Made by a program: the position numbers and the translations under genes. DNA of 64,000 nucleotides from Blastococcus colisei (GTDB lineage: Bacteria > Actinomycetota > Actinomycetes > Mycobacteriales > Geodermatophilaceae). The stretch is from the NCBI RefSeq assembly GCF_006717095.1, contig NZ_VFQE01000001.1, positions 1 to 64,000 of the forward strand. Direction: 5' to 3'. The first letter of the stretch is position 1; each line of letters starts with the position of its first letter. The notes beneath the pieces were generated by a model that did not search any database, was not told the DNA's origin, and saw only the letters and a list, made by a program, of their open reading frames with translations. Below are positions 1 to 10,548 of the stretch, piece by piece.

Positions 1-1511
1 CGGAGCAGCCACCGGGTGATCGGGATGACCTGACCGGTCTCCTCGGCGACGGACAGGAAGGAGTCGGGAGGGAGCAGGCCGCGCTCGGGATGCTGCCAGC
101 GGACCAGGGCCTCCACGCCTCGACCGCGCCCGTGTCCAGGCGGACGACCGGCTGGTAGTGGACGACGAGCTGGTCGATCGCGTCGCCTCGCAGCCGCGTG
201 GCGACCTCCAGCCGCCAGCGCGCCGCCTCGCGGAGCCCGGGGAGAGAACAGGTGGACCCGGTCGCGTCGGAGCTCTTCGCCGCGAACATCGCGGCGTCGG
301 CGTCACTGAGCAGCTGGTGCGGGTCGCGCACGTCCGACCGGGACACGGCGACGCCGATGCTCGCCGACAGGGGAACGGAGATGCCGGACGCCGTGAACGG
401 CTGAGGTGAACGTCGTCTGCAGCCGGAAAGCCAGCGCCGCGGCCTCTGCCTGGTCGCAGTCGCGGGCGAGGACGACGAAACTGGTCGGCACCGAGCCGGC
501 CACACGGCGTCGCCCGGTCGCACCTGCTCGGCCAGGCGACCGCCCACCTCGCGCAGCAGCCGGTCGCCGAGCTGGTGGCCGAGGGAGTCGTTGACCGTCT
601 TGAACCCGTCGAGGTCCAGCACCAGCAGTGCGGTGCCCGGGGCGTCGGGGGAGCCCGACGCCAGCGCGTCGGCGGTCATGTCCAGCAACGTGGCTCTGTT
701 CGGCAGGCCGGTCAGCTCGTCGTGGCCCGCCCGCCAGGCGAGCGCCTGCTCGCCCCGCACCCGGTCGGTGATGTTCGTGTGGGTCACCACGATTCGTCGC
801 GACTCCGGAACCCGCGCGGCCTGCAGCCGGAACCAGCTGGTGAACGAGCCGAGCTGGGCGGAAGTACTCGTGGTCGAACGACCCGGGAGGACTCTCCGCG
901 GACTCGGCCTGCAGCCGGTGGAACGCGGCCGCGATCATGGCGTGGTCGCCGGGCCGCAGTCCTCGCGACATGCAGTCCAGATATCCGTCACCGACCCCGC
1001 CGGCGTCGATGTCGTTGCTGCGCAGCAGGTCGGCGTCGGCCTCCCAGGCTCGGTTGGTGACCAGGATGCGGCCGTCCTCGCCGACCAGGACGGTGGCCGT
1101 CGGCAGGGCCGCGAGGACTGCCGTGAGCTCGTGGAGCGCGGCCTCCCGCTGCTGGTCGGTGCGGTGCCGCGCGTCGATGTCCCGGAAGAAGACGGCGAGC
1201 CCGCCCGGGTCGGGAAACGCTCGCACGTCGTACCAGCGGTCCTGCGGCTCGTGGTAGTACTCGAACTGGCGGGGCTGCCGGTCGGCGAGGACGTCCCGGA
1301 AGTGCGTCTCGGCGATCGTCCCGCGCGAGGCCGGGAAGACATGGAACGCGTGGTGACCGAGCAGCTTCTGCGCTCGGCGCTCGAGCAGCCTCTCGGCCGC
1401 GGCGTTCAAGTACGTGAACCGGCCCTCGTGGTCGAGGCGGTAGACGGCATCGGGGACGCCGGCCAGCACGTCGGGCTGGCTTGGCCGCGGCCCGTCACCG
1501 TCTGGTTGCAC
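1..1511 (-). pseudogene. PAS-PAS-GGDEF-EAL cyclic-di-GMP protein, multiply frameshifted and cut by the window edge
   Basis: The minus strand encodes two PAS-type sensor domains, then a diguanylate cyclase start with DELTGLPNR and LDLDGFKTVND, then an EAL start reading VHYQPVV and later [14 protein letters not shown]. The reading frame breaks near 855-863, about 484-505, about 400-406 and about 125-135, so no continuous protein exists. The GGDEF signature itself reads as a degenerate GADQF across a break. Start is uncertain: GTG at 1511 is in frame with the PAS domains, while ATG at 1602 has a better GAGGAA ribosome site but would need one more shift. Family role is cyclic-di-GMP turnover. The clustering of indels at the window end allows either true gene decay or poor sequence at a contig end. 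Confidence 0.75.
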
Positions 1512-1627
1512 GCTCCCCCGCCTCGCCCGTTCGTCGTCCGCTCCAGGCGGAAATTCGGTACGGACCCGTCCGGCAGTGCCGCGGTCGCCCGGTGAATGAC
1601 ATCGAGAGTAGTTCCTCGGACGGGTGA

Positions 1628-3337
1628 TCAGACAGCCGCGATCGACGCCCGATCGACGATCGTGCCGGCCGCGGCACCGGCCGGGAGCATCCCGAGCGCG
1701 GCACCGCCGCGTTCGCCCAGGCGAGAGGCGCAGAAGGCATCCGCGACGGCCGTCGGCGCGTACCGCAGCAGCAGCGAGCCCTGGAGGCACAGCGCGAGAA
1801 GACCGGCGATTCGCCGCGCCCGGAACGGTAGCCCTTCCGCGTCCCCGAGCTCGGCGTGCAGCCGCTTCACCGCGTCGTCGAACCGCTCGTCCGCCCCGCG
1901 GGCGAGCTCGATCTCCGCGCTCACCGCGGCCAGCGTGTCCGAGGAACGCCCCATCGCGCGCAGCACGTCGAGCGCGATCACGTTGCCCGACCCCTCCCAG
2001 ATCGAGTTCAGCGGCGACTGCCGGTAGAGCCGCGGCAGCCCGGAGTCCTCGACGTACCCGTTGCCGCCCAGCACCTCCATCGCCTCGGCGACGACGCCCG
2101 GCGCCCGCTTGCACACCCAGAACTTCGCCGCGGCACCCGCCAGGCGCAGGAACGCCGACTCGCCCGAGTCCACCGCCGCCGCGAGCCGGATGGCCAGGGC
2201 GGTCGCCGCCTCGCTCTCCACGGCCAGGTCGGCCAGCACGTTCTGCATCAGCGGCTGGTCGACCAGCAGAGCGCCGAACGCCCGCCGGTGCCGGGCGTGG
2301 TGGATCGCCTGGGTGAGGGCGGCGCGCACCGTGGCGGCCGAGCCCAGGACGCAGTCCAGCCTGGTCATGTTGACCATCTCGATGATCGCCGGCACGCCGC
2401 GGCCGGGCTCGCCGACCAGCCAGCCCACCGTCCCGTCGAACTCCACCTCGCTGGAGGCGTTGGACCGGTCGCCGAGCTTGTCCTTGAGACGTTGCACGTG
2501 GAACACGTTCCGGCTGCCGTCCGGAAGTACCCGCGGGACGGCGAAGCACGACACGCCCTCCTCGAGCTGCGCCAGCACCAGGAACAGGTCGCTCATGGGC
2601 GCGGAGGTGAACCACTTGTGGCCCGTCAGGCGGTAGGACTCGTCCGGCTCGGCCACGGCGCGAGTGGTGTTGGCCCGGACGTCGGAGCCCCCTTGCTTCT
2701 CCGTCATCCCCATGCCGGCGATCAGCCCTCGCTTGGCCGACGGCTCGGTCAGTCCGAACTGGTAGGCCGTGGCGGTGAGCCCCGGCTCGTAGCGCGCCGC
2801 GAGCTCGGGGGTGCGGCGCAGCGCGGGGACGGCGGCGTAGGTCATGGTGATCGGACAGGCATGGCCCATCTCGTTCTGGGTCCAGCCGACATAGCCGACG
2901 GCGCGGCGCACGTGCGCGTGGGGAAAGCGCGTCGGGGCGGTGGGATCGGCGAACTGTGTCGGGGCGGCGGGGTGGGCGGACTGCGTCGGGGCGGTGGGGT
3001 GGGCGGACAGGGCAGCCCACGGTGCGCCGGCCAGGCCGTTCTCGACCGCCGTCCGCATCAGCTCGTGCCAGTAGGGATGGAACTCCACCTCGTCGATCCG
3101 GTGGCCGTAGCGGTCGTGGGTCCTGAGCTTCGGCGGATTCTCGTTGGCGACCCGGCCCCACTCCTGCGCCTGCTCGCTGCCGGCCAGCCGCCCCAGGTCG
3201 GCCAGCGAATGCAGCGTCGCCTCGTCGGCATGCCGCAGGCAGGCCTCGGCGAGCGCCGCGTCGCCGGCGATCGGATCGTGCCCGGCCGACGGCGGCACCT
3301 GGTTGGTCACCTCGTGCGTGGACCCCATGATCGACAC
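1628..3337 (-). CDS. aidB: AidB-family acyl-CoA dehydrogenase
   Basis: A 569-residue flavoprotein of the acyl-CoA dehydrogenase superfamily. The N-terminal segment (LAGSEQAQEWGRVANENPP, then FHPYWHELM) and the CPITMT motif match the AidB branch, which in E. coli is induced by alkylating agents and binds DNA; the physiological substrate is unsettled. GMTEKQGGSDVRANTT is the FAD-binding stretch, and SIWEGSGN carries the glutamate at the catalytic-base position. The start is GTG at 3337, with an in-frame ATG three codons later and no clear ribosome site. Residues about 111-137 are an in-frame 9-residue triplicate not expected in AidB, encoded by a 27-bp tandem repeat. It stands alone, downstream of a toxin-antitoxin pair on the same strand. 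Confidence 0.88.
   Translation of the reverse strand: MSIMGSTHEVTNQVPPSAGHDPIAGDAALAEACLRHADEATLHSLADLGRLAGSEQAQEWGRVANENPPKLRTHDRYGHRIDEVEFHPYWHELMRTAVENGLAGAPWAALSAHPTAPTQSAHPAAPTQFADPTAPTRFPHAHVRRAVGYVGWTQNEMGHACPITMTYAAVPALRRTPELAARYEPGLTATAYQFGLTEPSAKRGLIAGMGMTEKQGGSDVRANTTRAVAEPDESYRLTGHKWFTSAPMSDLFLVLAQLEEGVSCFAVPRVLPDGSRNVFHVQRLKDKLGDRSNASSEVEFDGTVGWLVGEPGRGVPAIIEMVNMTRLDCVLGSAATVRAALTQAIHHARHRRAFGALLVDQPLMQNVLADLAVESEAATALAIRLAAAVDSGESAFLRLAGAAAKFWVCKRAPGVVAEAMEVLGGNGYVEDSGLPRLYRQSPLNSIWEGSGNVIALDVLRAMGRSSDTLAAVSAEIELARGADERFDDAVKRLHAELGDAEGLPFRARRIAGLLALCLQGSLLLRYAPTAVADAFCASRLGERGGAALGMLPAGAAAGTIVDRASIAAV
2927..3007. repeat. Three tandem 27-bp units inside aidB
   Basis: Units at 2927-2953, 2954-2980 and 2981-3007 share the core gtcggggcggtggg. 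They encode three 9-residue copies of the form (S/F)A(H/D)P(T/A)APT(Q/R) on the minus strand, a Pro/Ala-rich surface insertion in the AidB N-terminal domain. The length of 27 bp keeps the frame. Confidence 0.85.
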
Positions 3338-3383
3338 CGTACGTGGCCGGGGACACAGCCGGGCGACACTCCCGAGGGGCGGG

Positions 3384-3752
3384 TCAGGCGGTCGAGCGGA
3401 GCCGCTCGGCGATCGACTCGACCGTCTCGACCCGTCCGGTCAGCACGTCGGTGACCAGGGCGATCGCCTCGTCATCCGTCAGCGTCGACGCCCGCCCGCG
3501 ACGAGCCAGGTACACCGCGGTCGCGGCCCAGCAGAACGGCCGGTTCCCGTGCACCAGCGGCGCCGTGGTGGCGAGGGAGTGCAGCAACGCCGCCGCCCGC
3601 TCCTCCACGCTGGGGTAGACGTCGTGTCCGAGCACGCGGGCCTCCACCCGGGCGAGGGCCGCACTGAGCAGTCCGAGGTCACGGACACGGACGTGCGGTC
3701 CGACCGTGCGCCGGGCGACCTCCAGGAGATCCTCGAGGCTCAGTCCTGCCAT
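3384..3752 (-). CDS. Doc-like (Fic-fold) toxin
   Basis: A 122-residue protein of the death-on-curing type, the kinase-active relatives of Fic proteins that inactivate EF-Tu in the prototype P1 Doc. The helix before the active loop (AAALLHSLATTAPLVHGNRPF, quoted in part: HSLATTAPLV and HGNRPF) matches the family pattern HxFxDGNKR, but the catalytic histidine position is shifted and Lys-Arg is replaced by Arg-Pro. Activity is therefore not certain. The start at 3752 overlaps the antitoxin end by 13 bp, the usual antitoxin-first operon. Partner is the ribbon-helix-helix protein upstream. Confidence 0.8.
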   Translation of the reverse strand: MAGLSLEDLLEVARRTVGPHVRVRDLGLLSAALARVEARVLGHDVYPSVEERAAALLHSLATTAPLVHGNRPFCWAATAVYLARRGRASTLTDDEAIALVTDVLTGRVETVESIAERLRSTA

Positions 3753-3952
3753 CGGCTCAGCTGCGCCACGGCGCCGGCGTAGCGGCCGAGCTCCTCGTCG
3801 ATCAGCACGGCGATCGGCACCTCCGGCTCCTGGGCCCGGATGTAGGCCTCCACCGCGCGCCGGGCGACGTCCTGCATCGAGGCGCCCTCGGCGCGCGCGC
3901 GACGCCGTAACGCATCGGTCTGCGCCTCGTTGAGTCGCAGTGTCATCGCCAT
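3740..3952 (-). CDS. Ribbon-helix-helix antitoxin of the Doc-like toxin
   Basis: A 70-residue protein beginning MAMTLRLNEAQTDALRRRA, the short beta strand plus helix of a CopG/MetJ-type DNA-binding domain. It is followed by a helix (QDVARRAVEAYIRA) and an acidic tail (VLIDEELGRYAGA) that would bind the toxin. Start ATG at 3952; an ATG two codons later at 3946 is possible. It precedes and overlaps the toxin gene. The perfect palindrome at 3993-4013, 41 bp upstream of its start, is a natural autoregulatory operator. Confidence 0.8.
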   Translation of the reverse strand: MAMTLRLNEAQTDALRRRARAEGASMQDVARRAVEAYIRAQEPEVPIAVLIDEELGRYAGAVAQLSRWQD

Positions 3953-3992
3953 GCCAGGTCGTCCCCCGAACGTCGTAGCGGTTCGTCCGTCA

Positions 3993-4013
3993 GTGGTATC
4001 AGCGTGATACCAC
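3993..4013. promoter_or_regulatory. Perfect 9-bp palindrome, candidate toxin-antitoxin operator
   Basis: GTGGTATCA, spacer GCG, TGATACCAC: perfect arms, AT-richer than its surroundings and just upstream of the antitoxin start. Ribbon-helix-helix antitoxins bind such palindromes to autorepress. The divergent gene at 4148 could share the control. Three GGTAACG direct repeats (about 4018, 4036 and 4064) follow on the plus strand. Confidence 0.65.
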
Positions 4014-4147
4014 GAACGGTAACGGCTCGATTTCGGTAACGCTCTGCAATCCCCCGAACAGGGGTAACGCTGTGACACGCCGCACAGCGGATTGGTGGTG
4101 CGCGATCGGGTAGCCCAGCGGACGGACTCGTCCATAACGTCCGCCGC

Positions 4148-5452
4148 ATGACCGGGACCACCGCGACCAGGAACGGCCTCGTGCCGTCGCCTGCCCGCTG
4201 GTCCTGGCTCCGCCGCATGACGGCCGTGTGTTTCCTGGGAGCCGGCGCCTACGCCTGCATCGCCGTCTCGACCGACGCCGCCGTCGCCGCCGTCGAAGAG
4301 CCGGCGGCCTCGGCGACGCACCACGAACCAGCGCCTGACCAGCGAACATCCCCCGCGTCGAGCACCACGGCCAGCTCTGGGACCACGACGACGACGACCT
4401 CGGCGACGGCCACGAGCCCGCAGCCGGAGAAGGCAGAATCCGAGCCGACGGAGCCCACGACGACGTCCGCGCACGCGGCGGAGGCCGCCGCCACGGCCGA
4501 GCCGGCTCCTGCTTCGACCACGTCCGAGTCGACGACGACCAGCTCCTCGACCAGCTCCTCGACCAGTTCCTCCAGCAGCTCCTCCAGCGGCTCCTCCACG
4601 AACTCGTCGAGCACCAGGACGACGACCACGACGAGCGACGGGACGACGACGTCGCAGACCGTCACCGCCACCTCCAGCAACGGGACGACGACGACGTCGG
4701 AGACCGTGACCACCACGTCCGGCAACGGGACGACGACGGAGACCGTCTCCACCACTCCGACCGGCGCCGACGCCACCACGCCGACCGACGAGACCGGCGC
4801 CGACGTCGCCACGCCGACCGACGAGACCGGCGCCGACGCCACCGGGACGCCGGAGTGCACCACCGGCGCGGCGACGGACACGGACGCCACCGCCGAGGAT
4901 GCCGACAGCGCCGTCCCGGCGGCTTCCGCCTGCCAGGCCACCCCGTCCACCGCAACCGTGACGCCGACGACGGCTCCAGGGATCCTGTGCGCGCCGGGGA
5001 CGACCGCCGGTCAGACGACGATCGCTGAACCGTCCGAGGCCGCAGCCACCGCTACCGCGGACGGTGCCGACGACGCCTCCCCGACCCGGGGCTCCTCGGC
5101 TGCCGCCGCACCGCAGCCGATCACTCCGGTGGCTCCGGTGACGACCACCGCAGCGCCGTCGGACCTGCTGGCCGAGCAGGTCGCCACCCCGGCCCCGCAG
5201 GCGCCCGCGAGCGCCCCGGTCGTGCCGCAGGCTCCGGCTCCCGCGCCGGCCACCACCACCACCGTCGGCGGCGGCAGCTGCAGCGGCCAGGGTGCGGGGC
5301 CGGGTTCCGCCAAGGCGGGCTCCGCGTCAGCCATCGCCGTCCTGGGCTCGCCCTTCGAGGTCTCCCTCGCAGTGAAGGACGCCGCGCCCGCTGCGCCGGC
5401 AGAGGGGTCACTCGCCACCGCGGCGATCGACCCCTCCGACCGGCCGGACTGA
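4148..5452 (+). CDS. Ser/Thr-rich secreted or surface protein
   Basis: A 434-residue low-complexity protein. Residues about 22-48 (RRMTAVCFLGAGAYACIAV and following Ala-rich residues) resemble a signal peptide or anchor after an Arg-rich n-region. Most of the rest is Thr, Ser, Ala and Pro with blocks of TTTT and SSSS and a repeated TDETGAD segment, which would suit an extended, possibly O-mannosylated wall spacer. No catalytic domain is visible and there is no C-terminal sorting motif. Start ATG at 4148 has no good ribosome site; ATG at 4217 is an alternative. It lies just upstream of the LAXTG protein and sortase, which suggests a surface role. I do not recognise a family. Confidence 0.6.
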   Translation: MTGTTATRNGLVPSPARWSWLRRMTAVCFLGAGAYACIAVSTDAAVAAVEEPAASATHHEPAPDQRTSPASSTTASSGTTTTTTSATATSPQPEKAESEPTEPTTTSAHAAEAAATAEPAPASTTSESTTTSSSTSSSTSSSSSSSSGSSTNSSSTRTTTTTSDGTTTSQTVTATSSNGTTTTSETVTTTSGNGTTTETVSTTPTGADATTPTDETGADVATPTDETGADATGTPECTTGAATDTDATAEDADSAVPAASACQATPSTATVTPTTAPGILCAPGTTAGQTTIAEPSEAAATATADGADDASPTRGSSAAAAPQPITPVAPVTTTAAPSDLLAEQVATPAPQAPASAPVVPQAPAPAPATTTTVGGGSCSGQGAGPGSAKAGSASAIAVLGSPFEVSLAVKDAAPAAPAEGSLATAAIDPSDRPD

Positions 5453-5602
5453 CGCCGCCGCTCCAGCGGCCAGCGTCCGTCCACAGGTGTGCCACGGGGG
5501 GCACATCACCGACCAAGTGCAGCCGCCCCAAGCGATCACCCATTCACCCTGCGCGTCACTTCATACCCAACGGTGGCGTGCACACTCGCAAAGGACACGC
5601 AC

Positions 5603-7159
<1,557 letters not shown>

Positions 7160-7163
7160 TCCA

Positions 7164-7249
7164 CCGGCCCGCCGCTCGAAGCACCAAGGGCGGCGGGCCG
7201 GGCTCCACCACCAGGACGTCGCCTGCCGGGAAGCAGTCCCCGGCAGGCG
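7164..7249 (+). terminator. Two consecutive GC-rich hairpins between surface protein and sortase genes
   Basis: Hairpin 1: CCGGCCCGCCGC at 7164-7175 pairs with GCGGCGGGCCGG at 7190-7201 (12 bp, 14-nt loop). Hairpin 2: CGCCTGCCGGG at 7220-7230 pairs with CCCGGCAGGCG at 7239-7249 (11 bp, 8-nt loop). No U tract, as is usual in high-GC actinobacteria. They could end or attenuate transcription so that the abundant substrate is made in excess over the sortase. Confidence 0.6.
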
Positions 7250-7301
7250 GCGTCCGCCCCGCATCTCAGCCGCACCGCCCCTCCGGCAGACAGGATCCGT
7301 G

Positions 7302-8171
7302 GTGAGCAGCGCAGTCGACGTCGAGACCCCGCCACGCGAGATCCGCCCGGACGCCGAGCCCCCTCGCCGCCGCGGCGACTCGATCCGGACCCTCGTCCGT
7401 GGCGTGGGACAGACCCTGATCACCTTCGGCCTCGTGGCTCTTCTGTTCGTGGTCTACGAGCTCTACGTGACCGACATCCTCGCCGCGCGGGAGCAGGACC
7501 AGCTCACCCAGCAGATCCAGGAGCAGTGGGCGGATCTGCCACCCGCGGACGCACCCACCGTCGGCCCACCCGAAGGCGCCCCAGCCCCGGCACCCGTCCC
7601 GGCCCCAGCCCCGGCACCCGCCCCGGCACCCGCCCCGGAGTCGATCCAGGCCGGTCTGGGTGATCCCTTCGCCGTGCTGCACATCCCGCGCCTGGGCGAC
7701 GACTACGAGCGCGTCGTCGTCGAGGGCACGGCCCAGGTGCAGCTCGCCCAGGGACCCGGCCACTACCTCGACACCGCCATGCCCGGCCAGGAGGGGAACT
7801 TCGCGGTCGCCGGCCACCGCATCGGCCGCGGCTCACCGTTCCTCGACCTGGACCGGATGCAGCCCGGCGACGCCATCGTCGTCGAGACGGCCAGCAACTG
7901 GTACGTCTACCGGGTGCTCGGCGACGCCGCCACGGGAGACTTCGGCACCGACCCGAGCGGGATCCCGGGCCTCCAGATCGTCCACCCGTCCCAGATCGAC
8001 GTCATCGCGGCGACGCCGGGCGGGGGCAATGCCTCCGGCGCATACCTCACGCTGACCACCTGCCACCCGAAGTACTCCGCCGCGCAGCGGCTGATCATCC
8101 ACGCCCGACTGGACGGCGCCCCACTGAGCAAGGCCGCAGCGCCGGACGGCCCGCCCGCGCTGAACGGCTGA
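7302..8171 (+). CDS. srtE: Class E sortase
   Basis: A 289-residue membrane transpeptidase that cleaves a LAXTG-like signal and joins the protein to the cell wall. An N-terminal cytoplasmic segment is followed by a membrane helix (about residues 38-58, TLITFGLVALLFVVYELYV). Next come an Ala-Pro linker and the catalytic beta barrel: IPRLGDDYERVVVEG, GHRIGRGSPF with the catalytic His, TLTTCHPKYS with the catalytic Cys and AAQRLIIHA with the Arg. GTG at 7302 has AGGA upstream; GTG at 7299 is adjacent. The preceding gene ends in an LAYTG sorting signal, the expected substrate, and the next gene is a tiny membrane protein. Confidence 0.92.
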   Translation: MSSAVDVETPPREIRPDAEPPRRRGDSIRTLVRGVGQTLITFGLVALLFVVYELYVTDILAAREQDQLTQQIQEQWADLPPADAPTVGPPEGAPAPAPVPAPAPAPAPAPAPESIQAGLGDPFAVLHIPRLGDDYERVVVEGTAQVQLAQGPGHYLDTAMPGQEGNFAVAGHRIGRGSPFLDLDRMQPGDAIVVETASNWYVYRVLGDAATGDFGTDPSGIPGLQIVHPSQIDVIAATPGGGNASGAYLTLTTCHPKYSAAQRLIIHARLDGAPLSKAAAPDGPPALNG

Positions 8172-8208
8172 ACCCACCCGCGCGACCGACCTGACCCGGA
8201 GTCCCTGC

Positions 8209-8367
8209 ATGTACACCTGGATCTGGCGGCACCTCCCCGGCAACACCGCGGCCAAGGCGATCGCCGCGCTGGTACTCGTGCTCGCGGTCGCCGTCCTGCT
8301 GCTCTTCGTCGTCTTCCCGGAGGTCGAGCCGATGCTGCCGTTCACGAACGTCACCGTCGCCGACTGA
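8209..8367 (+). CDS. Conserved 52-residue membrane protein beside the sortase
   Basis: Starts MYTWIWRHLPGNTAAKA, followed by one membrane helix (about residues 17-37) and an outer end FPEVEPMLPFTNVTVAD. ATG at 8209 with CGGAG upstream, 37 bp after the sortase stop. From memory, a similar tiny WRHLPG-plus-one-helix protein accompanies class E sortases and pabA/trpG in other actinobacteria such as Streptomyces. Its function is unknown; a role in holding or regulating the sortase is inference from context. Confidence 0.8.
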   Translation: MYTWIWRHLPGNTAAKAIAALVLVLAVAVLLLFVVFPEVEPMLPFTNVTVAD

Positions 8368-8382
8368 GCCCGGCCCGCCCGC

Positions 8383-9666
8383 TCAGGCCCCCGGACCACC
8401 GAGCAGCGACGAGCGCAGCAGGTGCATCGCCATCGTGACGGATCGTTCCCGGACGGCGGACCGTGTCCCGGGGAGCCGCAGGGCGCGGGCCGCACTCCCG
8501 TCCGGGCCGGCGACGCAGAGGTGCACCGTGCCCACCGGCTTGTCCGCGGTGCCGCCGTCGGGTCCGGCGACCCCGGTGATCCCGACGCCGACGTCCGCTC
8601 CGAACCGGGAGCGGGCACCTTCCGCGAGAGCCACGGCGACCTCCGGGCTGACCGCTCCGTGCTCGGCCAGCACCTCGGCCGGGACGTCGAGCAGCTGCTC
8701 CTTCGCCGAATTCGCGTACGCGGTGACGCCGCCGAGCACCCACGCCGACGAGCCGGGGCGCTCGGTCAGCCGTGCGGCCAGCAATCCGCCGGTGCACGAC
8801 TCTCCCGTCGCGACGGTCCACCCCCGGTCGGCGAACCCACGCGCGACGAGCTCGTCCAGGGTGGGGCCGGTGGAGAACAGCGTGTCGGCGTACTCGTCGG
8901 CGAGCACGGTCCCGAGCCGTTCGTAGGCGGGCTGCGCCGACGGCGGGAACCGGGTGACGATCTCCAGCTCGCCGTCGCGCAGGCAGGTGGTGATCTCCAG
9001 CCCGCCGAGATCCTCCTCGTGCCTGCGCAGCGTGAGGGCCAGCTGCGCCTCGAGCGTCCCCCACAGCCGGACGGTCTCCTGGCGCAGCTCCTCGGACCCC
9101 GCGAGCGCCACACGCATCGCGGGAGCAGCCACGGCGGCCGGCCACATGCCCTGCAGCTCCGACGGCGGCCCCGGCAGCACGAGGACCGTCGGTCCGTCGC
9201 GCCCCTCCCCCGGCGGCACCACGAGGCCTGGCGCCGTGCCGACCGGCTCCAGCACGGTGGCCCCCTCGGGAACCTGGGCCTGCTTGCGCACACCGGCCGC
9301 GGTCGCCGCCGGATCGGCGCGCCACCCGCGGCGGGCCATCAGCCGCTCGACGATCGCCGTGATGCGTTGCTCCAGGGCATGGTCGACCACTGATGGGCGG
9401 CCCTGGACGTCGCCCACCACCTGGGCGGTCAGGTCGTCAGCCGTCGGTCCGAGCCCGCCGGAGGTGATGACCAGGGTCACGCCCGTACCGGCCATGAAGC
9501 CCAGCGCGGCGCGGAGGTCCTCGGGCCGGTCCCCCACGACCACGACGTGGCCCACGTCGACGCCCAGGAGTCGTAGCTGCTCGGCCAACCAGGGGCCGTT
9601 GCGGTCCGCGACACGGCCGGTCAGGACCTCCGTCCCGGTGACGACGATGCCGGCGCGCGCACTCAC
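8383..9666 (-). CDS. cinA: CinA-family protein (nicotinamide-nucleotide amidase type)
   Basis: A 427-residue protein with an N-terminal MoCF/COG1058 domain ([19 protein letters not shown], then [13 protein letters not shown]) and a C-terminal CinA-C domain ([17 protein letters not shown], then [21 protein letters not shown]). The C domain deamidates NMN in pyridine-nucleotide recycling; the N domain relates to ADP-ribose pyrophosphatase activity in some bacteria. GTG start at 9666 chosen because the domain begins immediately there, although the open frame runs further. Convergent with the sortase operon, 15 bp apart. Confidence 0.9.
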   Translation of the reverse strand: MSARAGIVVTGTEVLTGRVADRNGPWLAEQLRLLGVDVGHVVVVGDRPEDLRAALGFMAGTGVTLVITSGGLGPTADDLTAQVVGDVQGRPSVVDHALEQRITAIVERLMARRGWRADPAATAAGVRKQAQVPEGATVLEPVGTAPGLVVPPGEGRDGPTVLVLPGPPSELQGMWPAAVAAPAMRVALAGSEELRQETVRLWGTLEAQLALTLRRHEEDLGGLEITTCLRDGELEIVTRFPPSAQPAYERLGTVLADEYADTLFSTGPTLDELVARGFADRGWTVATGESCTGGLLAARLTERPGSSAWVLGGVTAYANSAKEQLLDVPAEVLAEHGAVSPEVAVALAEGARSRFGADVGVGITGVAGPDGGTADKPVGTVHLCVAGPDGSAARALRLPGTRSAVRERSVTMAMHLLRSSLLGGPGA

Positions 9667-9801
9667 GACGACGACCCTAGGGGCGCGGCCCACCGGGGCG
9701 CCTCGCAGGACCGTCGACCGGGCGCGGATACCGTGCGGGGGCAGTGGTCCGAGCGACGGACCACCGGAGTGTCCGACACCGAAGGATGCAGAGGAGGAGC
9801 C

Positions 9802-10539
9802 GTGAGTTCGTCCCATCCCCAGCTGCCCGGGGAGCCGACCGGCAGCAAGCCGCCGAGCACCCAGGAGATCCCCCTGGTGCAGCCGGCCACCGGCGCGACC
9901 GCCACTGCGCACCTGCCCCCGCACCCCGGCGCGACCCCGCCGGCGCCCGTGCAGCCGGTCGACACGCCCGCTCCCACCGGTCCCGTGGACTTCGTCCCCG
10001 GACCGCCCGGTCCGGGAACGTCACCTCCACCCCCGCCGCCGGCCCGCTCTGCGCCCGCCGCCGTGCCGGATCCCGCCCCGCCGGCCACCGCGGCAGCGCC
10101 CGTCCCCACCTGGCCCGAGACGCTCGAGTCCGAGCACGCGACCGAGGAGCGCCGGAGGAGGATCCGGGTGGGCGCTCCACGGGACCCTGCGACGGTCCTC
10201 GGCATCGGTCTGACCGTGCTGTCGGTCGTCCTGCTCGCGCTCGGGCTCACCATGCGCTGGGACGACCTCGAGTCGTACTGGCAGAGCATTCCGCTCTGGT
10301 CGGCGTTCGCGACGGTGTGCGCGCTCCTCGGACTGGCCGCATTCGTCGCCTTCGCCGTCGTGGGCCGGGTTCGGTCCGCACCTGCCTGGCGGGTGGCCGC
10401 CGCGGGACTGGTGGGCCTGGCGGTCTTCTGGCTGCTGGTCGTCCTGCCCGTCGTCGCCACCGACCGGGGTTTCGTGCTCACCGCCGCGCTGGCTGCCTTC
10501 GGCGGGGCGCTCTGGGTGGGTCCGCGCCAGGAGGACTGA
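9802..10539 (+). CDS. Proline-rich protein with four membrane segments
   Basis: A 245-residue protein. Residues 1-120 are Pro/Ala/Thr-rich and probably disordered ([18 protein letters not shown]). The C-terminal half has four likely membrane helices beginning [19 protein letters not shown] and ending near [15 protein letters not shown] at 9802 follows a very strong GAGGAGGAG ribosome site. No enzymatic motif is visible. The gene diverges from cinA and converges on a Ser/Thr kinase with only 9 bp between stops. I do not recognise a named family. Confidence 0.7.
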   Translation: MSSSHPQLPGEPTGSKPPSTQEIPLVQPATGATATAHLPPHPGATPPAPVQPVDTPAPTGPVDFVPGPPGPGTSPPPPPPARSAPAAVPDPAPPATAAAPVPTWPETLESEHATEERRRRIRVGAPRDPATVLGIGLTVLSVVLLALGLTMRWDDLESYWQSIPLWSAFATVCALLGLAAFVAFAVVGRVRSAPAWRVAAAGLVGLAVFWLLVVLPVVATDRGFVLTAALAAFGGALWVGPRQED

Positions 10540-10548
10540 CGTCCGGGA

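Noticed and set aside
2491-2504. GTTGCACGTGGAAC, close to parS
   Set aside because: One mismatch breaks the palindrome and it lies in the aidB coding sequence; likely chance.
303-3356. A 1017-residue minus-strand open frame joining the PAS region to sequence opposite aidB
   Set aside because: Only its last part is real PAS sequence; the rest is a shadow frame of aidB.
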